A DNA stretch of 11,448 nt. Origin: DASTPP01 sp035762175 (lineage in GTDB: Bacteria > Myxococcota_A > Polyangia > Polyangiales > Polyangiaceae). Positions within the stretch are counted from its first letter, which is position 1. Each line of letters starts with the position of its first letter. Below, piece after piece: positions 1-6,520 of this stretch. The notes beneath the pieces are model-generated. The model was not told where the DNA came from. It ran no database searches and saw only the letters and a program-made list of their open reading frames with translations. The stretch is taken from positions 1-11,448 of the forward strand of contig DASTPP010000385.1 in NCBI GenBank assembly GCA_035762175.1, written 5' to 3'. The translations under genes were made by a program, and so were the position numbers.

Positions 1-976
1 ACGCCGCCACGAACGCGCCCACCCCGTCGGCGATGCGCACCAGGCCCTCGGCCCCGTAGGGCCGCACCACGTCGCGGATCGGCGTCGAGACGACGGGCCG
101 GCCCGCCGCCAGGTATTCGGGCGTCTTGGTCGGGCTGATGAGGCGCGTCGACTCGTTCTGGGCGAAGGGCATCAGCGCCACGTCCCAGCCGGCGAGGTAG
201 CGCGGCAGCTCGTGGTAGCCCTTCGGCCCGAGGTAGCGAAGGTTCGGCCGGCGCGGCAGGTCGGCCGGGTCGATCTTGACCACGGGCCCCACCACCATGA
301 TCTGCCAGCCGGGCCGCGCCTCGGCCACGCCCTCGAGCAGCGCGAGGTCCATGCGCTCGTCGAGGACGCCGAAGAAGCCGAGCCGCGGGTGCGGAAAGGG
401 GGCCTGGTCGTCGGGGTCCGCCTGCCGCGCGCGCGCCTTGGCGAAGTGTTCGACCTCGACGGCGCTCGGGAAGGCGTGCACGCGCGGGTGCACCGGCCGC
501 TTCGCCTCGTAGAGCGAGCGGCCGCCGGTGAAGACGACGTCGGCGCGGCGCAAGAGCTCGCGCTCGCGCGTCTCGAGCGCGGGCGGCGCGCCGCGGAAGG
601 CCGCGAGCTCGTCCATACAGTCGTAGACCGTGGCGAGCGGGCGCAGCGCGCCGGTGAAGGCGAGCGCCATCGGCGTGTAGTACCAGGCGACGTAGTCGCG
701 CAGGTTCGCGCCCCGCACGAGCTCGCGCAGCATCGCCGACTGCAGCCGCTCGGCGTCGGCGTCGCTCGTGTCCGGCGGCATCGTGGGCGTGCAGACGCGC
801 ACGCCGTTCGCCTTCTCGGTCACCTCGAGCCGCGGCGGCCCCTCGCCGTGGACGGGCTCTTCGACGAAGAAGACTCGCCGCTCGCGCGCGCAACGACTCA
901 ACAGGTGGTTGGGCCGCTGGTAGACGAAGTCCCAGCGCAAATGCGACAGACAAATCAAATCGTAGTCGAGACTCAT
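1..976 (-). CDS. Glycosyltransferase, GT-B fold (TuaH-like), partial at its C-terminus
   Basis: My reading of the reverse strand gives an open frame of 325 residues that is still open at the window edge, so the C-terminus is missing. The N-terminus has the block SHLRWDFVYQRPNHLLSR (residues 11-28), followed by VFFVEEP (35-41) and YDCMDELAAF (118-127). These are typical of a bacterial group of glycosyltransferases related to the teichuronic acid enzyme TuaH. The donor-binding half is visible as FFGVLDERMD (201-210), IMVVGP (226-231), and SPTKTPEYLAAGRPVV (281-296), which matches the nucleotide-sugar loop of GT4-type enzymes. The ATG at 974-976 is preceded by AGAGAGG with a 7-base gap, a credible ribosome binding site. 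The first codons are poorer in GC than the rest, as is common at a start. It probably adds a sugar to a surface polysaccharide or glycolipid at the cytoplasmic face of the membrane; donor and acceptor cannot be read from sequence. It lies downstream of the gal operon on the same strand, but the 430-base gap suggests its own promoter. The family call is firm, the substrate unknown. Confidence 0.85.
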   Translation of the reverse strand, partial: MSLDYDLICLSHLRWDFVYQRPNHLLSRCARERRVFFVEEPVHGEGPPRLEVTEKANGVRVCTPTMPPDTSDADAERLQSAMLRELVRGANLRDYVAWYYTPMALAFTGALRPLATVYDCMDELAAFRGAPPALETRERELLRRADVVFTGGRSLYEAKRPVHPRVHAFPSAVEVEHFAKARARQADPDDQAPFPHPRLGFFGVLDERMDLALLEGVAEARPGWQIMVVGPVVKIDPADLPRRPNLRYLGPKGYHELPRYLAGWDVALMPFAQNESTRLISPTKTPEYLAAGRPVVSTPIRDVVRPYGAEGLVRIADGVGAFVAA

Positions 977-1241
977 GGGAGGGCCTCTCTCGGACGAACG
1001 AACGGGGTCGCGCGCGGAGAGAGCTGAGCCTCGAAACAACGGCCCCGCGTCCGCGCCACTCGCCGCCCCAACCTGGTGGAGCAAGCAGACGAAAGACGCA
1101 GAGCCGCTATGCCCTGCCACCGCCCATGAGGTGCGGTGCTCTTGTCTCGGCGGGGAGTGCCCTAAGCAGATCTCGTGCCGCGACCTACGCCTCACGAAAC
1201 GTGGCCAACCAAGGCTGTGCTTGGGCCAGAAGTGAGGTAAA

Positions 1242-1370
1242 TTATCCCTTCTTCCGCCCCCCAAAGGGGGCATTTTGCCCCGAGCGTGGCGCCTTGGCCG
1301 CCTGCACCTCAGCCTTGGCGCTCCGTCGTCTGCGCACAAATGCGCCCCAGCGGCAGGTGCGCCCCGACAT
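1242..1370 (-). CDS. Possible small basic protein, 42 residues
   Basis: A minus-strand frame opens with ATG at 1368-1370 and ends with TAA at 1242-1244. The peptide would hold eight arginines and four lysines against one glutamate, including RRRR at residues 13-16 and a C-terminal GGRKKG. It begins 39 bases after the galK stop, so it could be a last small gene of the gal operon. Against it, no Shine-Dalgarno sequence precedes the ATG, the frame is short, and a G/C hairpin sits inside its end. I do not recognise the peptide. It could be a real basic small protein, a remnant of a longer gene, or chance. Confidence 0.22.
   Translation of the reverse strand: MSGRTCRWGAFVRRRRSAKAEVQAAKAPRSGQNAPFGGRKKG
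1256..1271. terminator. Short G/C stem-loop, weak terminator candidate
   Basis: GCCCCC at 1256-1261 pairs with GGGGGC at 1266-1271 across a CAAA loop. On the plus strand it is followed by ATTTTG. On the minus strand, the direction in which galK is transcribed, no T-run follows. It might help end gal transcription about 140 bases past galK, but the missing T-tract on that strand makes this weak. Confidence 0.25.
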
Positions 1371-1393
1371 GGGCGCCCGAGCGCGACCCGGCC

Positions 1394-1423
1394 TCAGCCG
1401 GCTTCGCGCTCAGCCGGCTTCGC
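1394..1423. repeat. Two tandem copies of a 14-base sequence over the galK stop
   Basis: TCAGCCGGCTTCGC occurs at 1394-1407 and again at 1410-1423, a period of 16 bases. On the minus strand each copy contains TGA. The copy at 1410-1423 supplies the actual galK stop (1410-1412) and the last codons GEAG; the other lies just downstream. It looks like a small local duplication of the gene end. Confidence 0.7.
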
Positions 1424-2510
1424 CCGCGGGCATCAGCACGCGCCCGCCGGGGTACTCGCGCGCGTAGGCCTCGGCCACGGCCGACGCGATCGCGACGCCC
1501 CGCCCGCGCTCGACCAGGGCGACGATCGAGCCGCCGAAGCCGCCGCCCGTCATGCGCGCGCCGAAGGCGCCCGGGCGGGAGCGGGCGAGCTCGACGAGCC
1601 GGTCGAGCTCGGGCACGCTGACCTCGAAGTCGTCGCGCAGCGAGGCGTGCGAGGCGTCGAAGAGGCGCCCGAGCGCCGCGAGATCGCCCGCCCGCAGCGC
1701 GGCCACGGCCGCGAGCACCCGCGCGTTCTCGGTGACGACGTGCCGGGCGCGGCGGCCGATCGGCTCGGGCAGCGCCGAGGCCTCGGCGAGGCGCGCGTCG
1801 CCGACGTCGCGCAGCGCGCCCACCCCGAGCGCGGCCGCGGCCCGCTCGCACTCGGCCCGCCGCGTCTTGTAGCCGCCGTCGGCGTGGCGGTGGGCGACGC
1901 CCGAGTCGATGACCACGAGCTCGGCCCCCTCGGGCAGCGGCACCCGCTCGTAGGCGAGCGAGCGCGTGTCGAGGTAGAGCGCGTGCCGCTCGTCGGCCAG
2001 GCTCGACGCCATTTGGTCCATGATGCCGACCGGGGCGCCGACCAGCTCGTTCTCGGCGCGCCGGCCGGCGACCGCGAGGGCGACGTCGTCGACCGGCAGG
2101 GCGAAGAGCTCGCGCAGCGCGCGGCCGAGGGCGATCTCGAGCGCGGCGCTCGACGAGAGCCCGGCGCCGAGCGGCACGTCGGACTCGACGAGCGCGTCGA
2201 AGCCCCCGAGCCGGTGCCCCGCCGCCGCGAGCGCGGCCGTGACGCCCTGCAGGTAGTCGACCCAGCCGCCCCGGCGCGCCTCGGCCCCGAGCTCGTAGGC
2301 CTCGGGCGCGCCCGCGATCGCCCCGCTCGCCACCCGCGCCCGCCGCCCCTCGGCCCGCGCGACCGCGACGCGCGTGCGCATGGGCGTCGCGACGGGCAGC
2401 ACGAAGCCGTCGTTGTAGTCGGTGTGCTCGCCGATCAGGTTGACCCGCCCCGGCGCGCTCGCGACGAGCTCGGGCGGCCGGCCGAAGGCCGCGGCGAAGC
2501 GCGCCCTCAC
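1410..2510 (-). CDS. galK: Galactokinase
   Basis: This 366-residue cytoplasmic enzyme of the GHMP kinase family phosphorylates galactose with ATP to galactose-1-phosphate, the entry step of the Leloir pathway. All family landmarks are present: the galactokinase signature GRVNLIGEHTDYN (21-33) with catalytic Arg22, the phosphate-binding loop PLGAGLSSSAALE (113-125), GIMDQMAS (162-169) with the catalytic base Asp165, and the third GHMP motif GARMTGGGFGGS (317-328). The length is close to normal for bacterial galactokinases. The start is GTG at 2508-2510; it overlaps the TGA of the upstream hydrolase gene in a GTGA arrangement, so translation is probably coupled. The start sits just behind a run of nine G residues, which may stand in for a ribosome binding site. 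It is the last clear gene of the galE-hydrolase-galK operon. No truncation or missing residue was seen. The call is very secure. Confidence 0.97.
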   Translation of the reverse strand: MRARFAAAFGRPPELVASAPGRVNLIGEHTDYNDGFVLPVATPMRTRVAVARAEGRRARVASGAIAGAPEAYELGAEARRGGWVDYLQGVTAALAAAGHRLGGFDALVESDVPLGAGLSSSAALEIALGRALRELFALPVDDVALAVAGRRAENELVGAPVGIMDQMASSLADERHALYLDTRSLAYERVPLPEGAELVVIDSGVAHRHADGGYKTRRAECERAAAALGVGALRDVGDARLAEASALPEPIGRRARHVVTENARVLAAVAALRAGDLAALGRLFDASHASLRDDFEVSVPELDRLVELARSRPGAFGARMTGGGFGGSIVALVERGRGVAIASAVAEAYAREYPGGRVLMPAGEAG

Positions 2511-4393
2511 GGCGCCCCCCCCCGCTCGGTGATGGGGCCCTCGCCCACGACGGGCTCGCCCCCGGCGAAGGCCTCGCCCGAGGTCGCCGCGCGCATGGCC
2601 TCGAGCGAGAACTTCGGCTCGCGCCCCATGGTGAGCAGGCCGTTGGCCTCCTGGTAGGTGTCGGCGAACTGCGTGTAGCAGAAGCCCGCGAAGAGCTCGA
2701 GCGAGTGCACCGCCCGCAGGAGCTCGCGGTAGAGGGCCTCGAGCTCCTCGGGCGTGCGGCAGCGGCTGTAGCCCCAGCTGCCCCCCTCCGACGAGAGCGC
2801 GATGCCGCCGAACTCGGACAGCACCATGGGCCGGCCCGACGGGTCGCTGTGGCCCTCGAGCACGAGGCGACGGCCGCCCGGCCGCTCGCGCGTCAGCACC
2901 CGCGGCGCCGCCTCGGGCGTCGCGTACCGGCGGACGAGCTTGCGCGGCTCGGCCTCGTAGTCATGGATGCCGATGACGTCGGTGGCGACGCTCTCCCAGC
3001 CGTCGTTGCCGACGACGAGCCGGGTCGGGTCGAGCGTGCGCGTCAGAAAGTAGAGCGAGCGGACGTAGTCGCGCTCGGGCGCGTTGCCCGGCAGGTTGGG
3101 CACGCCCCACGACTCGTTGAAGGGCACCCAGGCGATGATGCAGGGGTGGCTGGCGTCGCGCCGTATCACCTCGAGCCACTCGCGCACGAGGCGCTCGACC
3201 GAGCGGCGGGTGAAGCGGTAGGCGCTCGGCATCTCCTCCCAGACGAGCAGGCCCAGGCGGTCGGCCCAGTAGAGGTAGCGCGGGTCTTCGATCTTCTGGT
3301 GCTTGCGCACCCCGTTGAAGCCCATCAGCTTGGCGAGCTCGACGTCGCGGCGCAGGGCGGCGTCGTCGGGCGCCGTCGCGCCCGTCTCGGGCCAGTAGCC
3401 CTGGTCGAGCACCAGGCGCAGCGGGTAGGGCCGGCCGTTGAGCACGAAGCGGTCGCCCTCGGCCGCGAACGAGCGCAGGGCGGTGTAGCTCGCGACCGCG
3501 TCGAGCAGGCGCCCCTCGGCGTCGAAGAGCTCGAGGTCGGCCTCGATCAGCGTGGGGGTCGCGGGGCTCCACAGGAGCTCGTTGCGGAAGTCGTCGATGC
3601 CCGGGTCGGACAGGGCGATGCGCCGGTGCACCTCGCCGGCGACGACCGAGTAGCGGTCGCGCGCGAGCACCAGGCCGCGGGCGCGCAGCGTGACGGCGAG
3701 CGACAGGCCGGGCTCCCAGGCGGGCGCGACGCGGGCCTCGAGGCTGAGCTCCCAGCGGTCGAGGTTCGGCGTCCAGCGCAGCGAGCCGATGTGCTTGCTG
3801 GGCACGCGCTCGAGCCACACGGTCTGCCAGATGCCGGTGGTGCGGGGGTACCAGATCGAGTGCGGGTGCAGCTGCCAGTCCTGCTTGCCGCGGGGCTTGG
3901 CGAGGTCGGCCGGGTCGTCCTCGGCGCGCACGACGAGCTCGTAGGGCCCGGGCTTGTTCAGGTGGTCGGTCAGGTCGACCGAGAAGGGCGTGTAGCCGCC
4001 CTCGTGCTGCGCGAGCAGCGCGCCGTCGAGCCAGACCGAGGCGGCGAAGTCGACGGCGCCGAAGTGCAAGACGAGCCGCTCTTCGGGCGAGAGCGCGGGC
4101 GGCTCGAGCGCGCGGCGGTACCAGCAGGCCCGGAAGAGGCCGTTGTCGCCGACGCCGCTCTTCTTCGTCTCGGGGGCGAAGGGCACCTCGATGCTGCCGG
4201 CCCAGGCGACCTCGGCGGGCAGGGCCCAGCGCGCCTCGGGGTCGAGGGCGAAGTCCCAGAGGCCGTTGAGCGAGGCCCAGGAGGCGCGCCGCAGCTGCGG
4301 CCGCGGGTAGCCGTGCGTCCCCTGGCGCACGTGCTCGGAGGCGGGCGGCTCGGGGGCGTCGAGCCCGATCTGCAAAAGGTGGCGCTGGGGCAT
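2507..4393 (-). CDS. Glycoside hydrolase family 2 enzyme (beta-galactosidase-like; substrate unproven)
   Basis: This is a 628-residue retaining glycosidase. The order is the family 2 one: a jelly-roll sugar-binding domain (about 25-200, with RASWASLNGLWDFALDP at 36-52 and WLDGALLAQHEGGYTPF at 121-137), an immunoglobulin-like domain (about 200-305), and a TIM barrel (about 310-610). In the barrel, GVRKHQKIEDPRYLYWADRLG (361-381) leads to the acid/base Glu427 in FNESWG; the nucleophile is Glu527 in VLSEFGG. No signal peptide is seen, so it should act in the cytoplasm on an imported sugar. The Asn-x-Lys motif that beta-glucuronidases use to bind the acid group is not present where expected (EAN at 582-584), which argues against glucuronidase. 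Lying between galE and galK argues for a beta-galactoside substrate, but that is inference from context. The ATG at 4391-4393 is chosen because homology starts there. The frame stays open far upstream only as a shadow of galE. GAGG lies about 9 bases before the ATG. Confidence 0.88.
   Translation of the reverse strand: MPQRHLLQIGLDAPEPPASEHVRQGTHGYPRPQLRRASWASLNGLWDFALDPEARWALPAEVAWAGSIEVPFAPETKKSGVGDNGLFRACWYRRALEPPALSPEERLVLHFGAVDFAASVWLDGALLAQHEGGYTPFSVDLTDHLNKPGPYELVVRAEDDPADLAKPRGKQDWQLHPHSIWYPRTTGIWQTVWLERVPSKHIGSLRWTPNLDRWELSLEARVAPAWEPGLSLAVTLRARGLVLARDRYSVVAGEVHRRIALSDPGIDDFRNELLWSPATPTLIEADLELFDAEGRLLDAVASYTALRSFAAEGDRFVLNGRPYPLRLVLDQGYWPETGATAPDDAALRRDVELAKLMGFNGVRKHQKIEDPRYLYWADRLGLLVWEEMPSAYRFTRRSVERLVREWLEVIRRDASHPCIIAWVPFNESWGVPNLPGNAPERDYVRSLYFLTRTLDPTRLVVGNDGWESVATDVIGIHDYEAEPRKLVRRYATPEAAPRVLTRERPGGRRLVLEGHSDPSGRPMVLSEFGGIALSSEGGSWGYSRCRTPEELEALYRELLRAVHSLELFAGFCYTQFADTYQEANGLLTMGREPKFSLEAMRAATSGEAFAGGEPVVGEGPITERGGAP
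2515..2523. repeat. Homopolymer of nine C (nine G in the coding sense)
   Basis: An uninterrupted run of nine G residues on the coding strand encodes part of the last residues of the glycoside hydrolase (RGGAP) and lies immediately before the galK GTG. Such runs can slip during replication. A one-base change would move the hydrolase out of the frame that ends in the overlapping TGA and so break the coupling with galK. Confidence 0.8.
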
Positions 4394-4404
4394 GGGGGCG
4401 GGCC

Positions 4405-5382
4405 TCAACGCGCGGCGGCGGCGTGGAAGCGCCACGCGTCTTCGAGGATCTGCCCGAGCGACGAGCGGCGCGGCCGCCAGCCGAGCCGCTCGCGCGCGAG
4501 CGAGGGGTCGGCGACCAGCGCGGGCGGGTCGCCCTCGCGGCGCGCGCCCTCGGCCGTCGGCACCGGGCGCCCGGCGACGCGCGCGGCCTCGGCGATCACC
4601 TCGGCGACCGAGTAGCCGTGGCCGGTGCCGAGGTTGAAGGCGCCGCCCTCGCCGCCCCCGCCCAGGTACTCGAGCGCGGCGAGGTGCGCCTCGGCCAGGT
4701 CGACCACGTGAATGTAGTCGCGCACGCAGGTGCCGTCGGCCGTCGGGTAGTCGCGCCCGAACACCGTCACCGGGTTGCCCTCGCCGAGCGCGGCCCGCAA
4801 GACGAGGGGTATCAGGTGCGTCTCGGGCTCGTGCCGCTCGCCGAGCCCCGCCTCGGCGAGCGCGCCGGCGGCGTTGAAGTAGCGCAGCGCCGCGTAGCGC
4901 AGGCCGTACGCCCGCGCGTACGAGGCGAGCATGCGCTCGGCCGCGAGCTTCGTCTCGCCGTAGGGGTTGACCGGCCGCGTCGCGTGCGACTCGGGGATGG
5001 GCACCTCGGTCGGCACCCCGTACACCGCCGCCGTCGACGAGAAGACGAGCCGCTCGACCCCCGCGTCGAGCACGCTCTCGAGCAGCCCCACGGTCGCGAC
5101 CAGGTTGCCCGTGTAATAGCGCCGCGGGTCGACCACCGACTCGCCCACCTGGATGCGGGCGGCGAAGTGCAGCACCGCCTCGGCCCGCTGCTCGCGCAGG
5201 AAGGGCCCGACCCGCCCCCGGTCGCCCACGTCGGCCTCGAGCAGCGGCACCCCCGGCGGCACCGCCTCGCGGCGGCCCGTCACCAGGCTGTCGATGACGC
5301 TGACCACGTGCCCGCGCTCGCGCAGCACGTGAACCATGTGCGAGCCGATGTACCCCGCACCCCCCGTGACCACGACCCTCAT
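4405..5382 (-). CDS. galE: UDP-glucose 4-epimerase
   Basis: This cytoplasmic short-chain dehydrogenase-type enzyme interconverts UDP-galactose and UDP-glucose using bound NAD. With the start at 5382 it has 325 residues. The NAD-binding Rossmann motif TGGAGYIGS is at 6-14, Asp31 ends the second strand (VIDS), and ADVGD is at 50-54. The catalytic set is visible: Thr117 in FSSTAAVYG (at the place of Ser124 in the E. coli enzyme; Ser or Thr serves) and the YGETK pair Tyr141/Lys145. RYFNAAG (167-173) and VRDYIHVVDLA (220-230) are typical substrate-side motifs. I prefer ATG at 5380-5382 over the in-frame GTG at 5386-5388 because MRVVVTGGAGYIGS is the usual N-terminus and GAGG lies 5 bases before that ATG; the GTG would add two residues. 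It is first in an operon, 11 bases ahead of the hydrolase gene. It probably also supplies UDP-galactose for surface polysaccharide. Confidence 0.95.
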   Translation of the reverse strand: MRVVVTGGAGYIGSHMVHVLRERGHVVSVIDSLVTGRREAVPPGVPLLEADVGDRGRVGPFLREQRAEAVLHFAARIQVGESVVDPRRYYTGNLVATVGLLESVLDAGVERLVFSSTAAVYGVPTEVPIPESHATRPVNPYGETKLAAERMLASYARAYGLRYAALRYFNAAGALAEAGLGERHEPETHLIPLVLRAALGEGNPVTVFGRDYPTADGTCVRDYIHVVDLAEAHLAALEYLGGGGEGGAFNLGTGHGYSVAEVIAEAARVAGRPVPTAEGARREGDPPALVADPSLARERLGWRPRRSSLGQILEDAWRFHAAAAR

Positions 5383-5434
5383 CGACACCTCGCCGTCTCG
5401 TGCCCGAGCCCAAATCCACGGCGCCCGCGACCTC

Positions 5435-5457
5435 GCCCGCGCGACGAGCGCGCGGGC
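5435..5457 (-). other. Nine-base-pair hairpin in the galE leader
   Basis: GCCCGCGCG at 5435-5443 pairs perfectly with CGCGCGGGC at 5449-5457, leaving a five-base loop. It lies 53-75 bases before the galE ATG, and so in the leader RNA if transcription begins further upstream. No T-run follows, so it is not a classical terminator. It could affect leader stability or simply reflect the composition. Confidence 0.4.
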
Positions 5458-5484
5458 CGGTGCGGCGCCCTCCGAGTGTGCAGC

Positions 5485-5494
5485 GCTTTAGCAC
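5485..5494 (-). promoter_or_regulatory. Candidate -10 element for galE
   Basis: The minus strand reads GTGCTAAAGC here, about 100 bases before galE. CGTGCTAA also occurs before the Nudix gene (7046-7056), and GTGCTA occurs once more between ppc and the dehydrogenase gene. TA-containing hexamers are rare in this composition, so the recurrence suggests a promoter element. No -35 box at the usual spacing was found. Confidence 0.25.
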
Positions 5495-5581
5495 GAAGCA
5501 CGCCCGGCGGGGGGGTAGCGAGGCCCCATGTCAAGGCCCAAGCTCGGCGCGCCGCCGAGGGCCCGGGCCGGGCGCGCGGCG

Positions 5582-5601
5582 GGCGGCCTTTTTCGGCCGC
5601 C
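5582..5601. other. Seven-base-pair hairpin with a T-rich loop
   Basis: GGCGGCC at 5582-5588 and GGCCGCC at 5595-5601 are perfectly complementary around the loop TTTTTC. No T-run follows on either strand, so it is not a standard terminator. Its role is unknown; it sits midway in the divergent gap. Confidence 0.4.
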
Positions 5602-5638
5602 AGCGCGCGGGCGCCCGACCGTGACACTTTGCCCCGCC

Positions 5639-5666
5639 GAGCAAGAGCGCCACGCTCGCTCTTTTT
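5639..5666 (+). terminator. Terminator-like hairpin with a T-tract, no obvious gene upstream
   Basis: On the plus strand GAGC (5639-5642), an AA bulge and GAGCG (5645-5649) pair with CGCTC (5653-5657) and GCTC (5658-5661) around a CCA loop, followed at once by TTTTT (5662-5666). This is the form of an intrinsic terminator reading rightward. No rightward gene precedes it, and the next rightward start is about 95 bases downstream. It could end a small RNA made from the gap, or act as an attenuator in the leader of the coiled-coil gene. Confidence 0.4.
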
Positions 5667-5760
5667 CGGTGAAGTCGACCCGTGAGAGAAGGTACTACCG
5701 ACCGCTCCGAAACGTGGCGCGCGCGGCGCGAGGAAGGCCCGGGGGGCGACCGAGCTAACC

Positions 5761-6492
5761 ATGAACAACGCTTTTCCGATCACGGACGAACCGAACGCGA
5801 AGGCCGGCCGCGCCGCGAAGGGCGCGGCGCGCCTGCCGCCCGCCCCCCGGCGGCTCGTCGCGGCCGCCCCGCCCCCCGGGCGCGCGAAGCCGGCGAGCGA
5901 GCTGCGCGGGCGCATGGCCGAGGCGGGCCAGCGCATCGCGCTCCTGCTCGGCGGCGAGCCCCCCGCGCCCGCGCTCGCCCCCGCCTACGGCCCCGCCTTC
6001 GCCCTCGTCGGCTTCGCCGGCCGCGAGCACGAGGCCGACGAGGGCGCGTGCCCGCCCGCGCCCCCGGCCCCCCATCGCCCGCCCCCGGGCCTCGCCGACG
6101 CCCCCCCCGAGCCCGCCGCCGCCCCCCGCCGCCGCCTGCGCGCCCGCGACGCCAAGCTCGAGGCGCGCCTGGCCGAGCAGGGCCGCGAGCTCGAAGCGAC
6201 GCGCCAGGCCCTCGACGCCTCGCGCCTCGCCCTCGAATCGCTCTCGCGGCGCGAGCGCGAGGCGGCCCGCGCCGCCGAGCTCGCCGCCCGCTCGCATGAC
6301 GAGCTCGCGGCCCGCGTCGCCGGCGAGCTCGGCGCGCCCCTGCGCGACCTGCTCAAGCGCGCCCGGCGCCTGCGCGACGAGCACGATCCCGCGGCGCTGC
6401 GCAAGGCCTTGCGCTCGCTCGAGCGGCGCGCGCGCGCCCTCGCCGAGGCGGCCGAGGCGCTGCCGGCGGCGCCGCGCGGTCGCCCGGGCTGA
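5761..6492 (+). CDS. Coiled-coil protein with a DHp-like domain lacking the histidine
   Basis: I do not recognise this 243-residue protein as a named family. Residues 1-50 are basic and disordered-looking. Residues 67-124 are a proline/alanine-rich linker. From about 128 to 180 there is a clear coiled coil (KLEARLAEQGRELEATRQAL and on). The last 65 residues resemble the dimerisation and phosphotransfer (DHp/HisKA) domain of sensor kinases. DELAARVAGELGAPL (180-194) matches, position by position, the usual DEFLATVSHELRTPL, with Gly188 where the phosphorylated His should be. The second helix, LRKALRSLERRARALAEAAEAL (213-234), has the heptad pattern of the second DHp helix. No ATPase domain follows. 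No signal peptide or membrane segment is seen. The frame is chosen for its high GC third positions; no clear ribosome binding site precedes the ATG at 5761. It may be a kinase partner or decoy, or just a coiled coil that happens to look alike. It converges on the Nudix gene. Confidence 0.65.
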   Translation: MNNAFPITDEPNAKAGRAAKGAARLPPAPRRLVAAAPPPGRAKPASELRGRMAEAGQRIALLLGGEPPAPALAPAYGPAFALVGFAGREHEADEGACPPAPPAPHRPPPGLADAPPEPAAAPRRRLRARDAKLEARLAEQGRELEATRQALDASRLALESLSRREREAARAAELAARSHDELAARVAGELGAPLRDLLKRARRLRDEHDPAALRKALRSLERRARALAEAAEALPAAPRGRPG

Positions 6493-6493
6493 C

Positions 6494-6514
6494 GCCTGGG
6501 CGGCCGCACCAGGC
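6494..6514. terminator. Dyad between two convergent genes
   Basis: GCCTGG at 6494-6499 pairs with CCAGGC at 6509-6514 across a nine-base loop holding GCGGCCGC. It fills most of the 28-base gap between the convergent ends of the coiled-coil gene and the Nudix gene, the expected place for a shared terminator. Neither side has a T-run, so it is only a candidate. Confidence 0.3.
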
Positions 6515-6520
6515 CGCGCC

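Larger units (their letters stand above)
977..1409. other. Intergenic gap between the glycosyltransferase and galK
   Basis: This gap of over 400 bases has no clearly coding frame and is visibly less GC-rich around 1120-1250 than its surroundings. It holds the leader of the glycosyltransferase gene (read leftwards), a short basic open frame (1242-1370, listed separately), a G/C stem-loop at 1256-1271, an imperfect dyad at 1203-1228 (CCAAG and CTTGG arms, extended by GGC/GCC past a short AA bulge), and an 11-base CACG-AAA-CGTG dyad at 1193-1203. No convincing promoter with both boxes was found. Confidence 0.6.
5389..5760. other. Divergent intergenic region, rich in stem-loops
   Basis: This gap of about 370 bases lies between galE (leftward) and the coiled-coil gene (rightward). 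It must hold both promoters. It contains three stem-loops (5435-5457, 5582-5601, 5639-5666; listed separately), a candidate minus-strand -10 element at 5485-5494, and the 9-base motif CGAAACGTG at 5708-5716 shared with two other gaps in this window. No open frame in it looks coding. Confidence 0.6.

Noticed and set aside
212..1027. A 271-codon plus-strand frame at the left end
   Set aside because: It is antisense to the glycosyltransferase gene, which has clear GT motifs and a ribosome binding site.
4394..5494. N-terminal extension of the glycoside hydrolase frame across galE
   Set aside because: The frame is open but its translation over galE is arginine-rich and motif-free, while galE is intact in another frame. 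The hydrolase domain begins at the ATG at 4393.
5529..5534. A perfect TTGACA on the minus strand upstream of galE
   Set aside because: No -10-like hexamer lies 15-19 bases downstream; that position is a run of G/C, and the CTAAAG candidate is 37 bases away.
1275..5685. Long plus-strand frames (1275-2657, 2705-4615, 4423-5685) over the gal operon
   Set aside because: All are antisense to galK, the glycoside hydrolase or galE and show only arginine/alanine-rich, low-complexity translations.
5755..6384. Minus-strand frame, and the plus-strand frame 5682-6299, over the coiled-coil gene
   Set aside because: Both give glycine/alanine- or arginine/proline-rich translations without pattern, whereas the frame 5761-6492 has high GC third positions, a heptad coiled coil and the DHp-like block.
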